From Dehalococcoidia bacterium (GTDB taxonomy: Bacteria; Chloroflexota; Dehalococcoidia; UBA3495): 58,700 nucleotides of DNA. Under the pieces are notes generated by a model that saw only the letters and a program-made list of their open reading frames with translations, was not told where the DNA came from and made no database searches. Below, one piece after another: positions 43,832 to 53,337 of the stretch. Each line of letters begins with the position of its first letter. Position 1 is the stretch's first letter. A program made the position numbers and the translations under genes. The stretch spans positions 1 through 58,700 of the forward strand of contig JASMCQ010000079.1 of NCBI GenBank assembly GCA_030753265.1. Direction: 5' to 3'.

Positions 43832-45340
43832 CTACTGTTCAGGGGGCCGCCACCGAAGGTCCGGCTGCCGGGCCGCCCGGGCCTCGTCTAGCCGGGAAAC
43901 CGGAGCGGTGTGGGGTGCTTGAAGAACCAGGCCGGGGTTATCCGTCACTTCCCGGTCGATGTCGATCAGCGCCTGGATGAAGGCGTCCAGGGTCTCCCGG
44001 GTCTCCGTCTCGGTAGGCTCGATCATCAAGGCCTCTTTGACGATCAGCGGGAAGTACATGGTGGGGGCGTGGAAGCCGTAGTCCAGCAGCCGTTTGGCGA
44101 TGTCCAGGCCACTGACACCCCGCGCCTTCTGCCGGTCGGCGGAGAAGACGGCTTCGTGCATGCAGGGCCGGTCGTAGGGCAGGCGGTAGGTGCCTTTGAG
44201 GGCTTGCATCAGGTAGTTGGCGTTCAGCACCGCGTTGCCGCTGATGGACCGCAAGCCCGGCCGGCCGAGGGACCGGATGTAAGCATAGGCCCGCACCAGG
44301 ACGCCAAAATTCCCGTGGAACCCGCTCATCCGCCCGATGCTGCGCTCGGGGGTGGCCAGACTGTATGACGGTCCTTCCTCCTCTATTCCTCCCTCGCGAA
44401 GGGCGGATGAGCGCGGGGTCCGCGTCACAACCGGCGCCGGCAGGTGGGGCAGGAGGGAACTGCCGGCACACACCGGCCCGGAGCCGGGTCCGCCGCCGCC
44501 GTGGGGCGTGCTGAAGGTCTTGTGCAGGTTCAGGTGGACTACGTCGAAGCCCAGGTCCCCTAGCGCGGCCCGGCCCAACAGCGCGTTCATGTTGGCGCCG
44601 TCGCCGTAGACCAGCCCCCCGGCCTCGTGCACCACCCGGCACACCTCGACGATGTTGGTGTCGAAGAGGCCCAGGGTGCTGGGCAGGGTGATCATCACTC
44701 CGGCCAGGTCCGGCCCGGCCACCTCGCGCAGCGCCGCCAGGTCCACGTTTCCGTCCTCGTCCGATGCCAGGTCGACGACCTCGAACCCGGCCATGGCCGC
44801 CGAGGCGGGGTTGGTGCCGTGGGCGCTGTCGGGGATCCCTACCTCGCGGCGAGAGGCGTCGCCCCGGTCCCGGTGGTAGGCCCGGATCATCAGCATGCCG
44901 GCCAGCTCACCATGGGCGCCGGCCAGCGTTGCCAAGCTCACGCCGGGCAGGCCAGTAATTTCCCCCAGGAATCCTTGCAGCCCGTACAGTAACGCCAGCG
45001 CCCCCTGGGAGGACTCCGGCGGCTGCAGCGGATGGGCGCCGGCGAAGCCGGGCAGGAAGGACAACTCGTCGTTTACCTTGGGGTTGTACTTCATGGTGCA
45101 ACTGCCCAGCGGGTAGAAATTGGTGTCGATGGAGAAGTTCAGCTGGCTCAGCGCGGTGAAGTACTGCACCACCTCCGGCTCCGACACCTCAGGAAGGTCC
45201 AGCCTGGTCCGGAGCAGAGAGGCGGCGGGAAGCGGCTGGACCGGGACATCCAGCGGCGGCAGGACCGCCCCAACCCGTCCGGGCACGCTCCGCTCCATGA
45301 GCAGCTTGCCGGTGCTCCGTCCTCCGCCTCTAACCATCAT
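43832..45340 (-). CDS. gcvPB: Glycine dehydrogenase (decarboxylating) subunit 2
   Basis: A 502-residue PLP-binding half of the split P-protein. The family hallmark FYPLGSCTMKYNPK is near residue 90, and the PLP lysine is in VHLNLHKTFSTPHGGGGPGS near residue 268. With GcvPA it decarboxylates glycine and loads the aminomethyl group onto lipoylated GcvH. Its start overlaps the gcvPA stop (ATGATGA). It is the last gene of the operon. Confidence 0.96.
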   Translation of the reverse strand: MMVRGGGRSTGKLLMERSVPGRVGAVLPPLDVPVQPLPAASLLRTRLDLPEVSEPEVVQYFTALSQLNFSIDTNFYPLGSCTMKYNPKVNDELSFLPGFAGAHPLQPPESSQGALALLYGLQGFLGEITGLPGVSLATLAGAHGELAGMLMIRAYHRDRGDASRREVGIPDSAHGTNPASAAMAGFEVVDLASDEDGNVDLAALREVAGPDLAGVMITLPSTLGLFDTNIVEVCRVVHEAGGLVYGDGANMNALLGRAALGDLGFDVVHLNLHKTFSTPHGGGGPGSGPVCAGSSLLPHLPAPVVTRTPRSSALREGGIEEEGPSYSLATPERSIGRMSGFHGNFGVLVRAYAYIRSLGRPGLRSISGNAVLNANYLMQALKGTYRLPYDRPCMHEAVFSADRQKARGVSGLDIAKRLLDYGFHAPTMYFPLIVKEALMIEPTETETRETLDAFIQALIDIDREVTDNPGLVLQAPHTAPVSRLDEARAARQPDLRWRPPEQ

Positions 45341-46713
45341 CCGACCTCTTGGCAGGCAATCTCCGCCAGCGCCGCCACCAGCGTGTCGACGTCTTCCCGG
45401 GAGTTCATTTCGGTGACGCAGAGGAGCAGGGGATTGGTCAACTCCCTTTGGTCCTCCTTTTGTGAGGGGGGAGGACCGGCGGGACCGGACAGGTCAAGGC
45501 CTCCCAGGATGTTCCGCTCCAGGAGCTTCTGGTTGATGACGGCGGGCGAGATGGGGCACTGGACCACGAATTCGCGGAAGAAGACGCCCTCGAAGGGCAG
45601 GGTGTAGCCGGGCAAGTTGGCGATCTCGCCGGCGGCATAGTGTGCCTTGTGGTAGCACAGCTCGGCCGCCTGCCGGAGGCCCTGCTTACCCAGGGCGGCC
45701 AGGTAGATGGTCGACGCTAGGGCGTAGAGGGCCTCGTTGGTGCAGATGTTGCTGGTGGCCCGCTCCCGGCGGATGTGCTGCTCCCGGGTCTGCAGGGTCA
45801 GCACATAGCCGGGCCGGCCCTGGCTGTCCACGGTGCGGCCCGAGAGGCGGCTGGGCATCTGCCGGAGGAACTCCTGCTTGGTGGTGAAGAGGCCCAGGTA
45901 GGGCCCGCCGAAGCTCGGGGGTATCCCAAGAGGCTGGCCTTCGCCGGTGACGATGTCGGCGTCGTAGTGGCCGGGCGGCTGGAAAAGCCCCGCGGCTATT
46001 GGGTCGGTCGAGGCAACCAGCAGCGCGCCCTGGCTATGGGCGGCATCGGCAATGAGGGTCAGGTCTTCGAGATAACCGTAGAAATTGGGGTATTGGACCG
46101 CCAGACAAGCGGTTTTATCGTCGATCTCGGGCGATGCGGGAGACACGGTCCTGGTCACGATTCCCTGGGCCTGGCAGTAGGTGCGGATGACCTCCCGGTA
46201 GGCGGGGGAAAGGGTGCTGGCCAACGCCACCCGGTCGCGCCGGGTCACCCGGCAAGCCATCAGCACCCCTTCGGCCAGGCTGGTGGCGCCGTCGTACATA
46301 CCGGCGTTGGCCACGTCCATGGCGAAGAGGTTGCAGATCAGCGTTTGGAACTCGTAGATGACCTGCAGAGTGCCCTGGCTGGCCTCGGCTTGATAGGGGG
46401 TGTAGGCGGTGAGGAACTCTCCACGGGTCACCAGGGCCTTGACGATGGCTGGGATGAAGTGATGGTACGAACCCGCGCCCAGGAAAGAGGGGCCGCTGCT
46501 CAGGGAGCGGTTTCGAGCGGCCAGAGCCGCCAGCTCCCGCTGGAGGTCCAGCTCCGAAAGCGGGTCGGGAAGGTCCAGCACCGGATCCCGGAACGCGGCG
46601 GGGATGTCGAGGAAAAGGCCGTCGATGGAATTCAGCCCCAAGACGGCCAGCATCTGCGCCTGCTCATCCGGTGTGTTGGGGATAAAGTGGGACTGAAAAT
46701 GCGGTTCAACCAT
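45337..46713 (-). CDS. gcvPA: Glycine dehydrogenase (decarboxylating) subunit 1
   Basis: A 458-residue partner of GcvPB, related to its fold but without the PLP lysine. Typical segments are FLGAGSYHHFIPAIVKAL near residues 80-97, TAYTPYQAEASQGTLQVIYE and GMYDGATSLAEGVLMA. It forms the alpha2beta2 P-protein. It follows gcvH after 77 bp and overlaps gcvPB. Confidence 0.96.
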   Translation of the reverse strand: MVEPHFQSHFIPNTPDEQAQMLAVLGLNSIDGLFLDIPAAFRDPVLDLPDPLSELDLQRELAALAARNRSLSSGPSFLGAGSYHHFIPAIVKALVTRGEFLTAYTPYQAEASQGTLQVIYEFQTLICNLFAMDVANAGMYDGATSLAEGVLMACRVTRRDRVALASTLSPAYREVIRTYCQAQGIVTRTVSPASPEIDDKTACLAVQYPNFYGYLEDLTLIADAAHSQGALLVASTDPIAAGLFQPPGHYDADIVTGEGQPLGIPPSFGGPYLGLFTTKQEFLRQMPSRLSGRTVDSQGRPGYVLTLQTREQHIRRERATSNICTNEALYALASTIYLAALGKQGLRQAAELCYHKAHYAAGEIANLPGYTLPFEGVFFREFVVQCPISPAVINQKLLERNILGGLDLSGPAGPPPSQKEDQRELTNPLLLCVTEMNSREDVDTLVAALAEIACQEVG

Positions 46714-46790
46714 CAGCTTTCAGCAGCCCGCGCTCGGTTTCCGGGCCTGCCGGCGGAACGCTGACCGCTCACCGCTGAGGGCCGGTAGAT

Positions 46791-47183
46791 TCATGCCAAG
46801 CCGCTGATAAAAGACTCGTACTCTTGCGCCGGCATCAGCTTGTCCAGTTGGGCGATGTCGGTCAGGGTCACCCGGACCAGCCAACCCTCGCCGAAAGGGT
46901 CCTCGTTGGCCAGCTCCGGGTTGTCGATCAGGAGAGTGTTGGTTTCGGTTACCTCGCCGCCAACCGGCGAGAACAGGTCGGAGACGGCTTTCACCGACTC
47001 CACTTCTCCCATCTTGCCGAACTGAATGACGGTGGCGCCGGGCTTGGGAAGCTCTACGTAGACGATGTCGCCCAACTGGTCTTGGGCGTACTCGGTAATG
47101 CCGACCAGCACCAGCCCGGCGCCGGCGTCTTCCAGCTTGACCCATTCGTGCTCTTTGCTATACTTTCGGTCGTCGGGATTCAC
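46791..47183 (-). CDS. gcvH: Glycine cleavage system H protein
   Basis: A 130-residue lipoyl carrier. EVESVKAVSDLFSPVGGEV contains the lipoylated Lys65, and SKEHEWVKLEDA and GITEYAQDQLGDIVYVELP are the usual flanking strands. It shuttles the aminomethyl group between P, T and L proteins. The start is a GTG that overlaps the gcvT stop by four bases. No lipoate ligase or L-protein gene lies in the window. Confidence 0.96.
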   Translation of the reverse strand: MNPDDRKYSKEHEWVKLEDAGAGLVLVGITEYAQDQLGDIVYVELPKPGATVIQFGKMGEVESVKAVSDLFSPVGGEVTETNTLLIDNPELANEDPFGEGWLVRVTLTDIAQLDKLMPAQEYESFISGLA

Positions 47184-48301
47184 TTCGTCTGCGACCTCCT
47201 GGGTCTGGTGTAGAAAGGCAGCGGGACCACCTGCGCCCGGGCGATGCGTCCCCGTATGTCCAGGTCCAATTCCTGGTCTGGGGCGGCGTAGCGCACCAAA
47301 ACGTAGCCCATGGCGATGCTGGTGTCAAGGGTCGGGGAATAACTGCCGCTGGTGATCCGGCCGATCTCCCGGCCCTGATCGAGGATGGGGTATCCCGGCC
47401 GGGGTGCGCTACGGCCGGGTAGGCGCAGGCCGACCAGCTTGCGATCGACTCCCGCCTCGTGCTGCCGCCGCAAGATCCCGGCCCCGGAATACTCTTTGTC
47501 GAAGCTGACAAATCGTTTCAGGCCGGCTTCGATGGGGGTCGTATTCTCGTCGATCTCGTTGCCGTGGAGGAGCAGGCCGGCCTCGAGCCGGAGCACGTCC
47601 CTGGCCCCCAGGCCGCAGGGGGCGGCGCCCCGGTCCAGGAGGGACCGCCAAGCCGCCTCGGCGCCGGCGGCTTCCACCACGATCTCGAACCCGTCCTCTC
47701 CGGTGTAGCCGGTGCGGCCAGTGAATATGGGGGTTCCCTGCAAGGAGCCCTCATCCCAGTGGAAGGGGCGCAGGGAAGAGGGCATCTGGCCGCTTTTCAG
47801 AACGCAGAGCTGGTCCATGATTGCGGGCGTGTCCGGCCCCTGGACGGCGATCAGGGCGGTTGTCCCGGTGCGGTCCTCCACCGTGCAGCCGCCGGGAAAT
47901 CGGGCGTCGGTCCAACTTTGAAGCCAGGCGGCCACCTTCGTGCGGTTGCCGGCGTTGGGAATCAACAGGTAACGGTCGTCCGACAGCCGGTAAAAGATAG
48001 TGTCGTCGATGATGCCCCCGGCCTCGTTGCAGATCATGCCGTAGCGGGCGCGGCCCACCCGCAGGCTGGCGGCGGAGGCGGTCAGCACCCAGTCCAGCAT
48101 CTCAGTCGCCCGGGGCCCGGAGACGTAGAGCCTGCCCATGTGGGAGGCGTCGAAAATCCCCATGGCGGTGCGCACCGCCTTTACTTCAGCCAGGATGCCC
48201 GCGTACTGGAGCGGCATATCCCACCCGCCGAAGGGCACGACGCGCGCCCCCGCGTCCAGGTGGGCAGAATAGAGGACTGTCCGAAGGTTCGCAGTCGACA
48301 A
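47180..48301 (-). CDS. gcvT: Glycine cleavage system aminomethyltransferase (T protein)
   Basis: A 373-residue folate-dependent enzyme. [20 protein letters not shown] near the N-terminus, [27 protein letters not shown] and [20 protein letters not shown] are diagnostic. It releases ammonia and makes methylene-tetrahydrofolate. The TTG at 48301 follows GGGGAGGAGG by about 11 bases and gives the normal length; the open frame runs further to 48496 without family similarity. It is the first gene of the gcvT-gcvH-gcvPA-gcvPB operon. Confidence 0.93.
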   Translation of the reverse strand: MSTANLRTVLYSAHLDAGARVVPFGGWDMPLQYAGILAEVKAVRTAMGIFDASHMGRLYVSGPRATEMLDWVLTASAASLRVGRARYGMICNEAGGIIDDTIFYRLSDDRYLLIPNAGNRTKVAAWLQSWTDARFPGGCTVEDRTGTTALIAVQGPDTPAIMDQLCVLKSGQMPSSLRPFHWDEGSLQGTPIFTGRTGYTGEDGFEIVVEAAGAEAAWRSLLDRGAAPCGLGARDVLRLEAGLLLHGNEIDENTTPIEAGLKRFVSFDKEYSGAGILRRQHEAGVDRKLVGLRLPGRSAPRPGYPILDQGREIGRITSGSYSPTLDTSIAMGYVLVRYAAPDQELDLDIRGRIARAQVVPLPFYTRPRRSQTK

Positions 48302-48645
48302 CTTGAGGTGAACCTCCTCCCCTGGAAGAAACGGACGCCTGGCCCAGTGAATGGTCTGCCAACCGGCGCCCTGCTCTCCCATCCCCCCATCGGAGCGTGC
48401 GGGCCCGAGCCTCTTCCCGGCTTTACAGGCACCGGGGGCCGTGGCCGTGGTGTAGGTGAGTCCCACCGGAGTCTGCTGGAATGTTGGTGGGAACACCGGG
48501 AATTCAATGAACGAAGTATCGTGGATGCCCTACTCAAAATAATAATCCCGCGCTGCCGGGGGCGCAAGAGGCGAGCGCCGCCGGTTCTTGAGGGCCATCC
48601 GGGAGCCGGCCGCACCGGGTGCCCCAGCGGGGCGGGGGCCACCGC
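48302..48645. other. Leader region of the gcv operon and 3' end of the CrtC-like gene
   Basis: This 344-bp stretch would contain the gcv promoter and any leader RNA. I looked for a glycine riboswitch and could not match the conserved core (see rejected items). No near-consensus promoter is evident. Confidence 0.45.
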
Positions 48646-49797
48646 CTACTCTGGCGTTGGAAGAGTGGGTACGGTCTGGCGCGGATCGTAGCCCACTAGC
48701 TCCACGAACCCCCTGCCGGAGACCGCTGCACCCGCCGCGGTCCCTGCCACCGACACTGCCCCTTCCCAGTAGGCTGCGGGCACGAAGCGGCTGCCGGCGA
48801 ACTCGGCGTCTTGCTGCTCGGGTATCAGGGCCAGGTCCAGTTCCAGCGATGCAACGCTGAAATCCCAGCCCATGGGATAGACCACCCCCGTGGCCGGGCT
48901 GGTCCAGGCGCCCTTCGGGGTCAAATGGAGGTCGTCCCCATCCAGATGCCGGACGGTCCCGTCCGGAGCGATGCGGGTCCCGTAGGCGGCGAAGGGCTGG
49001 CGCCCGCCGGGGTCCCAAACCAGGGCCGCCATCAGCTCCGAGCCGTCGTCAAACTGGAGGCTCATCCAGTCCCAGCCCACCTGCTGGCCGGTGATGTCGC
49101 CCCACTGGTGGTCCATCCAGGAGGAGCCCGTCACCTCTCGGAGCTGCCCGTCGATCTCCAGCGTGCCCGAGGCGTCCAGACGGGTACGGGAGTAGTAGAA
49201 GGTATCGCCGGCGGGCCCGAGGCTTGCCAGGCCGGTGCCCTGGTGGAGCGCGGCAGGTTTCCGGGAGGTTGCCGTGAGCTGAATGGAGTAATTCCCGGTG
49301 CCGCCTCCGATATCAAAAGAGAGCGCGTAGTCCACGCCGTCGCCTCGCATCGACCACCCGGAATTCCGGACATCGAACCGTCCCGGCGAGCGTACCGGCG
49401 CGGTGAGGTTGGCTTTTTCCTCGGTCAGGTAGAGCCCTCTGGCATGATCGCCCCAGCTAAGCTGGATAAGCTGGGCGGTCGCCGCCGTGCCGGCGGCACT
49501 CTGAAAGGTGACGAAGTGGAAGCTGTACCGGCCGCCGGCGCTGTCGGCCAGGTGTCCGTTGAAATACCACCACTCGATCCCGGCATCGTGGGCCCCTTCA
49601 TCCTCGGGCAGCGTGATCAGTGGGGCGGCCGTGGGGGCCGCGACCGGAACAGGAGTTGCCGTGGGGGCCGGGGAGGGGGCCGTGGCGCCACTGCAGGCTG
49701 GCAGAGCCAGGGACGCCAGGAGGGCGAGCAGGGCCGGCAGCAGCCGCAGTCCATGGCTACGCACCCCGCTCTCTCGCAGCTTCTGGCGACCTTTCAC
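48646..49797 (-). CDS. Secreted lipocalin-like (CrtC/AttH) lipoprotein
   Basis: A 383-residue lipoprotein with signal peptide ending LALPAC and a Pro/Thr/Ala linker. The body has the two-domain lipocalin fold of carotenoid 1,2-hydratase/AttH proteins: HDAGIEWWYFNGHLAD near residues 68-83, FHFVTFQSA, and GSSWMDHQWGDITGQQVGWD with the family's conserved Trp/His pair. CrtC itself acts on carotenoids, but most secreted AttH-like members have unknown substrates and no carotenoid genes are near. The start is a GTG at 49797. Confidence 0.85.
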   Translation of the reverse strand: MKGRQKLRESGVRSHGLRLLPALLALLASLALPACSGATAPSPAPTATPVPVAAPTAAPLITLPEDEGAHDAGIEWWYFNGHLADSAGGRYSFHFVTFQSAAGTAATAQLIQLSWGDHARGLYLTEEKANLTAPVRSPGRFDVRNSGWSMRGDGVDYALSFDIGGGTGNYSIQLTATSRKPAALHQGTGLASLGPAGDTFYYSRTRLDASGTLEIDGQLREVTGSSWMDHQWGDITGQQVGWDWMSLQFDDGSELMAALVWDPGGRQPFAAYGTRIAPDGTVRHLDGDDLHLTPKGAWTSPATGVVYPMGWDFSVASLELDLALIPEQQDAEFAGSRFVPAAYWEGAVSVAGTAAGAAVSGRGFVELVGYDPRQTVPTLPTPE

Positions 49798-50209
49798 CAG
49801 ACCATTCTATACCACGTTCCCGTACCACATTGCGGGCGGCCGGCGGCAATGGTTGGCGTCCGGGCGCTCCCAAAACCGGGCCTGCTTACGGGCGGTAAGC
49901 CGGTATGCTATATTGAGGTACACCGTGGGCCGGGCCGTCGCGGCGACTCGGACGCGGGAGCGGGACAGCCCGGTCCAGTGCACCGTCTCGTAATACGCTT
50001 CAAAACCCCGTCTTTCCGGCGAAGGCCGGAATCCAGAGATGCCGTGCCTGGATCCCGGCCTTCGCCGGGATGACGGACAGGCGGTATCATGCCGATAGGG
50101 GACCCGGTATCAGGGGATGACCGACAATCCACCAAGCCCGGATTACCGAACCGGTTATCGAGCCAATGACGAGACACCAGACTCGCTAGGTTGCAATAGG
50201 AGGCAGGCC
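49798..50209. other. Divergent gap between the CrtC-like and TIM-barrel genes
   Basis: The 412-bp gap holds a REP-like palindrome (50008-50076, listed separately). The last 15 bp contain the AGGAGG of the epimerase-like gene. No promoter close to consensus is visible. Confidence 0.55.
50008..50076. repeat. REP-like palindrome (CCGGCGAAGGCCGGAAT family), copy 2
   Basis: CTTTCCGGCGAAGGCCGGAA plus TCCAG, then CTGGATCCCGGCCTTCGCCG plus GGATGACGG, flanking an 11-base centre. It matches the copy at 21112-21180 closely on the left arm. The right arm here is better preserved. Confidence 0.8.
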
Positions 50210-51040
50210 ATGTCCACCATTGCCGTTTCCACTTTCTCCTTCGGGCGGGAGGCCCAAGCCTGTGACGCCCTGGACTTCGTCATCCGGCACAGGTTTCATG
50301 GCCTGGAGTTGGGCTCCTACACCTTCTTTCCCCAGGTCCTCAGCCGGGCGGACCGTCGCTACCTGCGGTTGCAAGCAGCGGTCCACGGCGTTGACCTTTC
50401 GATCCATTTCATCCACCGTGGGGTCGCCCCGGCTTCCCACGATCCGGCGCGCCGTGACCGGCACCTGAAAGAGCTGGAGGACACGCTGGAACTAGCCGGG
50501 GAAATCGGCGCCAGGGTTGTGGTGGTCCATCCCGGCCCCATCGACTGCCCCGACGTCGCCCCCGAAGATGCCAGCGAAGAAGTCAGAAGGGAAGCGACGG
50601 TTAACCTGAAGGACTTCCTGCGCGCCGTCGTCCCGAAGGCCGAGGCTGAAGGTGTGGTCGTGGGCATGGAAAACCTGCATCATAATCCGGGCGAGGTAAT
50701 CCGGAGCTACGGGGAGTTGCGGGACCTGGTCAAGAACCTGGGCAGCCCGGCGGTGAAGATTACCCTTGACACGGGCCATGCCTACCTGTCCGATGGCCTG
50801 ACCGACGCTTTTGAAACCTTCGCCCCCTTCCTCCGGCACATCCATATCCACGATAGCGACGGGCAACGGGACCACCTGGAACTGGGCCCGGGAGGTGTCG
50901 ACTTCAACCAGTGGATCGATTCCCTGCGTCCCTACCCCTTCGCGCTGGTCATGGAGACCCGGAATGAAGCCGACGTGGAGGGCAGCGTTCTCCGCAGCAG
51001 GGACCACCTGAAGCGTCTCCTGGGCGACGCCGCACGCTAA
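50210..51040 (+). CDS. TIM-barrel protein of the sugar phosphate isomerase/epimerase (AP endonuclease 2-like) family
   Basis: A 276-residue TIM barrel. Candidate metal ligands are in IHFIHRG, VVVHPGP, VGMENLHHN (Glu), ITLDTGHAYLS (Asp/His), IHIHDSDG and METRNEA (Glu), the pattern of xylose isomerase-like enzymes. The ATG at 50210 follows AGGAGG; a longer frame from 50117 is less likely. The substrate may be a sugar, an inositol derivative or a DNA abasic site; epimerase is more common in this subgroup. Confidence 0.85.
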   Translation: MSTIAVSTFSFGREAQACDALDFVIRHRFHGLELGSYTFFPQVLSRADRRYLRLQAAVHGVDLSIHFIHRGVAPASHDPARRDRHLKELEDTLELAGEIGARVVVVHPGPIDCPDVAPEDASEEVRREATVNLKDFLRAVVPKAEAEGVVVGMENLHHNPGEVIRSYGELRDLVKNLGSPAVKITLDTGHAYLSDGLTDAFETFAPFLRHIHIHDSDGQRDHLELGPGGVDFNQWIDSLRPYPFALVMETRNEADVEGSVLRSRDHLKRLLGDAAR

Positions 51041-51111
51041 CCCGAGGGCTTGTTCCGGTGGGGAGGTCGCGCTAGAACGAGTCCGGCAGTGACCGGTAGT
51101 GGAGGACCCGG

Positions 51112-51525
51112 ATGGTCGTGCTCAGCAAACAGGAGATTGAGGAGTATCTGGCGGAGCCCCACGTGGCCCACCTGGTTACGCTGCAGCCCGACGGCCGGCC
51201 CCACATGGCTCCGGTATGGTACCTGGCCGAGGGCAGCCACGCCCTGGTGATGGCCTACGCCAATGCGGTGAAGATGCGCAACATCCGGCGAAACCCGGTG
51301 GTTGCCCTCTCCATCGCCACCGACCAGCGGCCCTACAAATACGTGGTGCTGGAGGGAACGGGCCGGATCACCGACGATAACCTGCTCCAGGTGATCGAGC
51401 GTATCTGTGTCCAGTACTGCGGTCCGGAAGAGGGCCCGGCCTACGCCAAATTAATGCTTTCCGAGGGCCCAATGCTGCTGATTGACATCGGTGTGACCCG
51501 GGTGACCGGCTGGAAACACGACTAG
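51112..51525 (+). CDS. Pyridoxamine 5'-phosphate oxidase-like (PPOX/FMN or F420 fold) protein
   Basis: A 137-residue split-barrel protein. HVAHLVTLQPDGRPHMAPVWY near residues 15-35 is the classical start of this fold, and MRNIRRNPVVALSIATDQRP continues it. The cofactor could be FMN, F420 or haem; small stand-alone members are often F420-dependent reductases or biliverdin-type proteins in actinobacteria and Chloroflexota. The ATG follows GGAGG at 7 bases. Confidence 0.85.
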   Translation: MVVLSKQEIEEYLAEPHVAHLVTLQPDGRPHMAPVWYLAEGSHALVMAYANAVKMRNIRRNPVVALSIATDQRPYKYVVLEGTGRITDDNLLQVIERICVQYCGPEEGPAYAKLMLSEGPMLLIDIGVTRVTGWKHD

Positions 51526-51573
51526 TCGCCGGGCCGCTTTGCGCGATACTGGCCGACGCGGCGCGCCCTCGAG

Positions 51574-52263
51574 CTAGGCGCCAGGCGTTAGTGGCGGGAG
51601 CACTTTTGCCATCCAGGGAACCAGGTCGCTGAGTACGTCCCCATTTATTTCGTGGCCCATATCGTATTCGTGGAATTCCGGGCTGTACCCCTTTTCTTTC
51701 AGGAACGCGAGGGTCCGGTGTGCGCCATTCGCCGAGACCATCGGGTCGGCCCGGCCGTGGGCGATGAAGATTGGCTGGCTCCGGTCCTGGGGCAAGCGGG
51801 TTTCCAGATCTCCCGGATCGCGCAGGGAGGCGCTCAGGGCCACCAGGCCGGCGAAGGTCTCGGCACGGGTGAGCCCGCAACGGTAAGTCATGCCGCCACC
51901 CTGGGAGAAGCCGAGTAGTATGGCCTGTCCCGGCGCAACTTGGAACTGCTGAATCACCTCGTCGAAGAACTCGGCCAGGAGGGCCTCGGCGGTCTCGACC
52001 TCCTCCGGGGTGTTCTGGCCCTGAGGTGACATCCAGCCGTAGCCCGCCTGCCCAAAACCCATGTCGAAGGCGAGTGGTGCGTTGGGGCAGGCATAAACGT
52101 ATCCCGTTGCGTTAATGACCGGGGCCAACCCGGCCAGGTCCTGCATGTTGGCCCCGAAGCCGTGCAGCAGGATAACCAGGGGATAGCGCAGCTCCGGCTG
52201 GTAGCCGTCGGGCAATACCGTCAGATACTGCAAACCGTTGCCCTGGTGTCGTTCTGCCTGCAT
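51574..52263 (-). CDS. Carboxylesterase/phospholipase (alpha/beta hydrolase)
   Basis: A 229-residue hydrolase of the phospholipase/carboxylesterase family. The nucleophile is Ser120 in LLGFSQGGGM, the acid is in HGRADPMVSANGA and the catalytic His is in YDMGHEINGD. LVILLHGFGANMQDLAGLAP supplies the oxyanion region. It probably hydrolyses small acyl esters; the native substrate is unknown. The ATG follows AGGAGC. It is convergent with the PPOX-like gene. Confidence 0.9.
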   Translation of the reverse strand: MQAERHQGNGLQYLTVLPDGYQPELRYPLVILLHGFGANMQDLAGLAPVINATGYVYACPNAPLAFDMGFGQAGYGWMSPQGQNTPEEVETAEALLAEFFDEVIQQFQVAPGQAILLGFSQGGGMTYRCGLTRAETFAGLVALSASLRDPGDLETRLPQDRSQPIFIAHGRADPMVSANGAHRTLAFLKEKGYSPEFHEYDMGHEINGDVLSDLVPWMAKVLPPLTPGA

Positions 52264-52419
52264 TCGCGCTGCTCCTATTCAGTCCGGGAGGGCCGGGACC
52301 GTTCAAATGGGGTTGTCCGCCGGAAGGGCCCCGGCCCTCCTTACGTCACTCTACCAACCGTCACTCTAATAGAATGCGGCTGCCGTGGCAAATGCCCGGA
52401 CGATCAACCAGCAGGTTGG

Positions 52420-53337
52420 TCAGAGAGTAGCCGCGCTGTCCACCATCATCGCGGTGAACAGCAGGGCCAGGTAGAGCAGAGAGTAGAGATAGAGCCGCCG
52501 GGCGTTCCGGGAAGAGATGGTCCTCGTCAACCGCCAGGCCAACGCGAGAAACCCGCCTCCCAGGAGCGCCGCCACGCCCAGGTAGACCCAGCCCACGGCG
52601 GAGGTGGCCGCGAACGCCAGGGTCAGGGCGACCAGGGCCAGCGTGTAGGCCAAGATGTTCAAGGCGGTGTAGGGCCGGCCCGAGACCACGGGAAGCATGG
52701 GTATACCGGCCTTCTGGTAGTCTCGCTGCATCAGCAGGGCCAGCGCCCAGAAGTGGGGCGGCGTCCAGAGGAAGATGATGGCGAAGAGGTACAGAGCGGG
52801 CAACTCCAGGCCCCCGGTCACCGCGGCCCAACCCACCACGGGGGGGATCGCCCCGGCGGTGCCGCCGATGACGATGTTTTGTGGGGTACGCCGCTTCAGC
52901 CAGCCGGTGTAGACGAACACGTAGATCAGTGTCGCTAGCAAAGTCAGCGACGCCGCCAGAAGGTTGACCCAGGCAGCCAGGGAGGCAAAGGCCGCCACGT
53001 TTAAGAGAATCCCGGCGATGAGGGCTTGGCGACGCGATATCCGGCCTGAGGGAAGCGGGCGTTGCCAGGTGCGGGACATCATCCCGTCGATCCGGTGGTC
53101 TTGGTAATGGTTGAGGGCGTTGGCGCCGCCCGCCGCCAGTGCTCCACCGGCGCACACCAGCAGGAGCACGCTCAGCCGGGGCACGCCTCCCGCGGCCAGG
53201 AACATGCCACCCAGTGCGGTGATCAGCAGCAGCATGATGATCGGGGGCTTGGTCAACGCCAGGTAATCGGCGAGAAGCCGCGCCAACCAGGCGTACCTTC
53301 CCAGGCCCGGCTTTATCAGTCCCAGTTGTTCAAGCAT
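52420..53337 (-). CDS. ctaB: Protohaem IX farnesyltransferase (haem O synthase)
   Basis: A 305-residue UbiA-family membrane enzyme that adds a farnesyl group to haem B. The prenyl-diphosphate site is NHYQDHRIDGMMSRTWQRPL near residues 75-94 (NxxxDxxxD). About nine transmembrane helices are present, and FLWTPPHFWALALLMQRDYQ contains the second conserved region. Its start overlaps the ctaA stop by eight bases. With CtaA and CtaG it serves an aa3/caa3 cytochrome oxidase. Confidence 0.95.
   Translation of the reverse strand: MLEQLGLIKPGLGRYAWLARLLADYLALTKPPIIMLLLITALGGMFLAAGGVPRLSVLLLVCAGGALAAGGANALNHYQDHRIDGMMSRTWQRPLPSGRISRRQALIAGILLNVAAFASLAAWVNLLAASLTLLATLIYVFVYTGWLKRRTPQNIVIGGTAGAIPPVVGWAAVTGGLELPALYLFAIIFLWTPPHFWALALLMQRDYQKAGIPMLPVVSGRPYTALNILAYTLALVALTLAFAATSAVGWVYLGVAALLGGGFLALAWRLTRTISSRNARRLYLYSLLYLALLFTAMMVDSAATL

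Noticed and set aside
48302..48500. Glycine riboswitch upstream of gcvT
   Set aside because: The minus-strand leader contains GGGAGAG and GCGCCG-like pieces, but the conserved CCGAAGG core and downstream aptamer elements are not present. A covariance-model search for RF00504 would decide.
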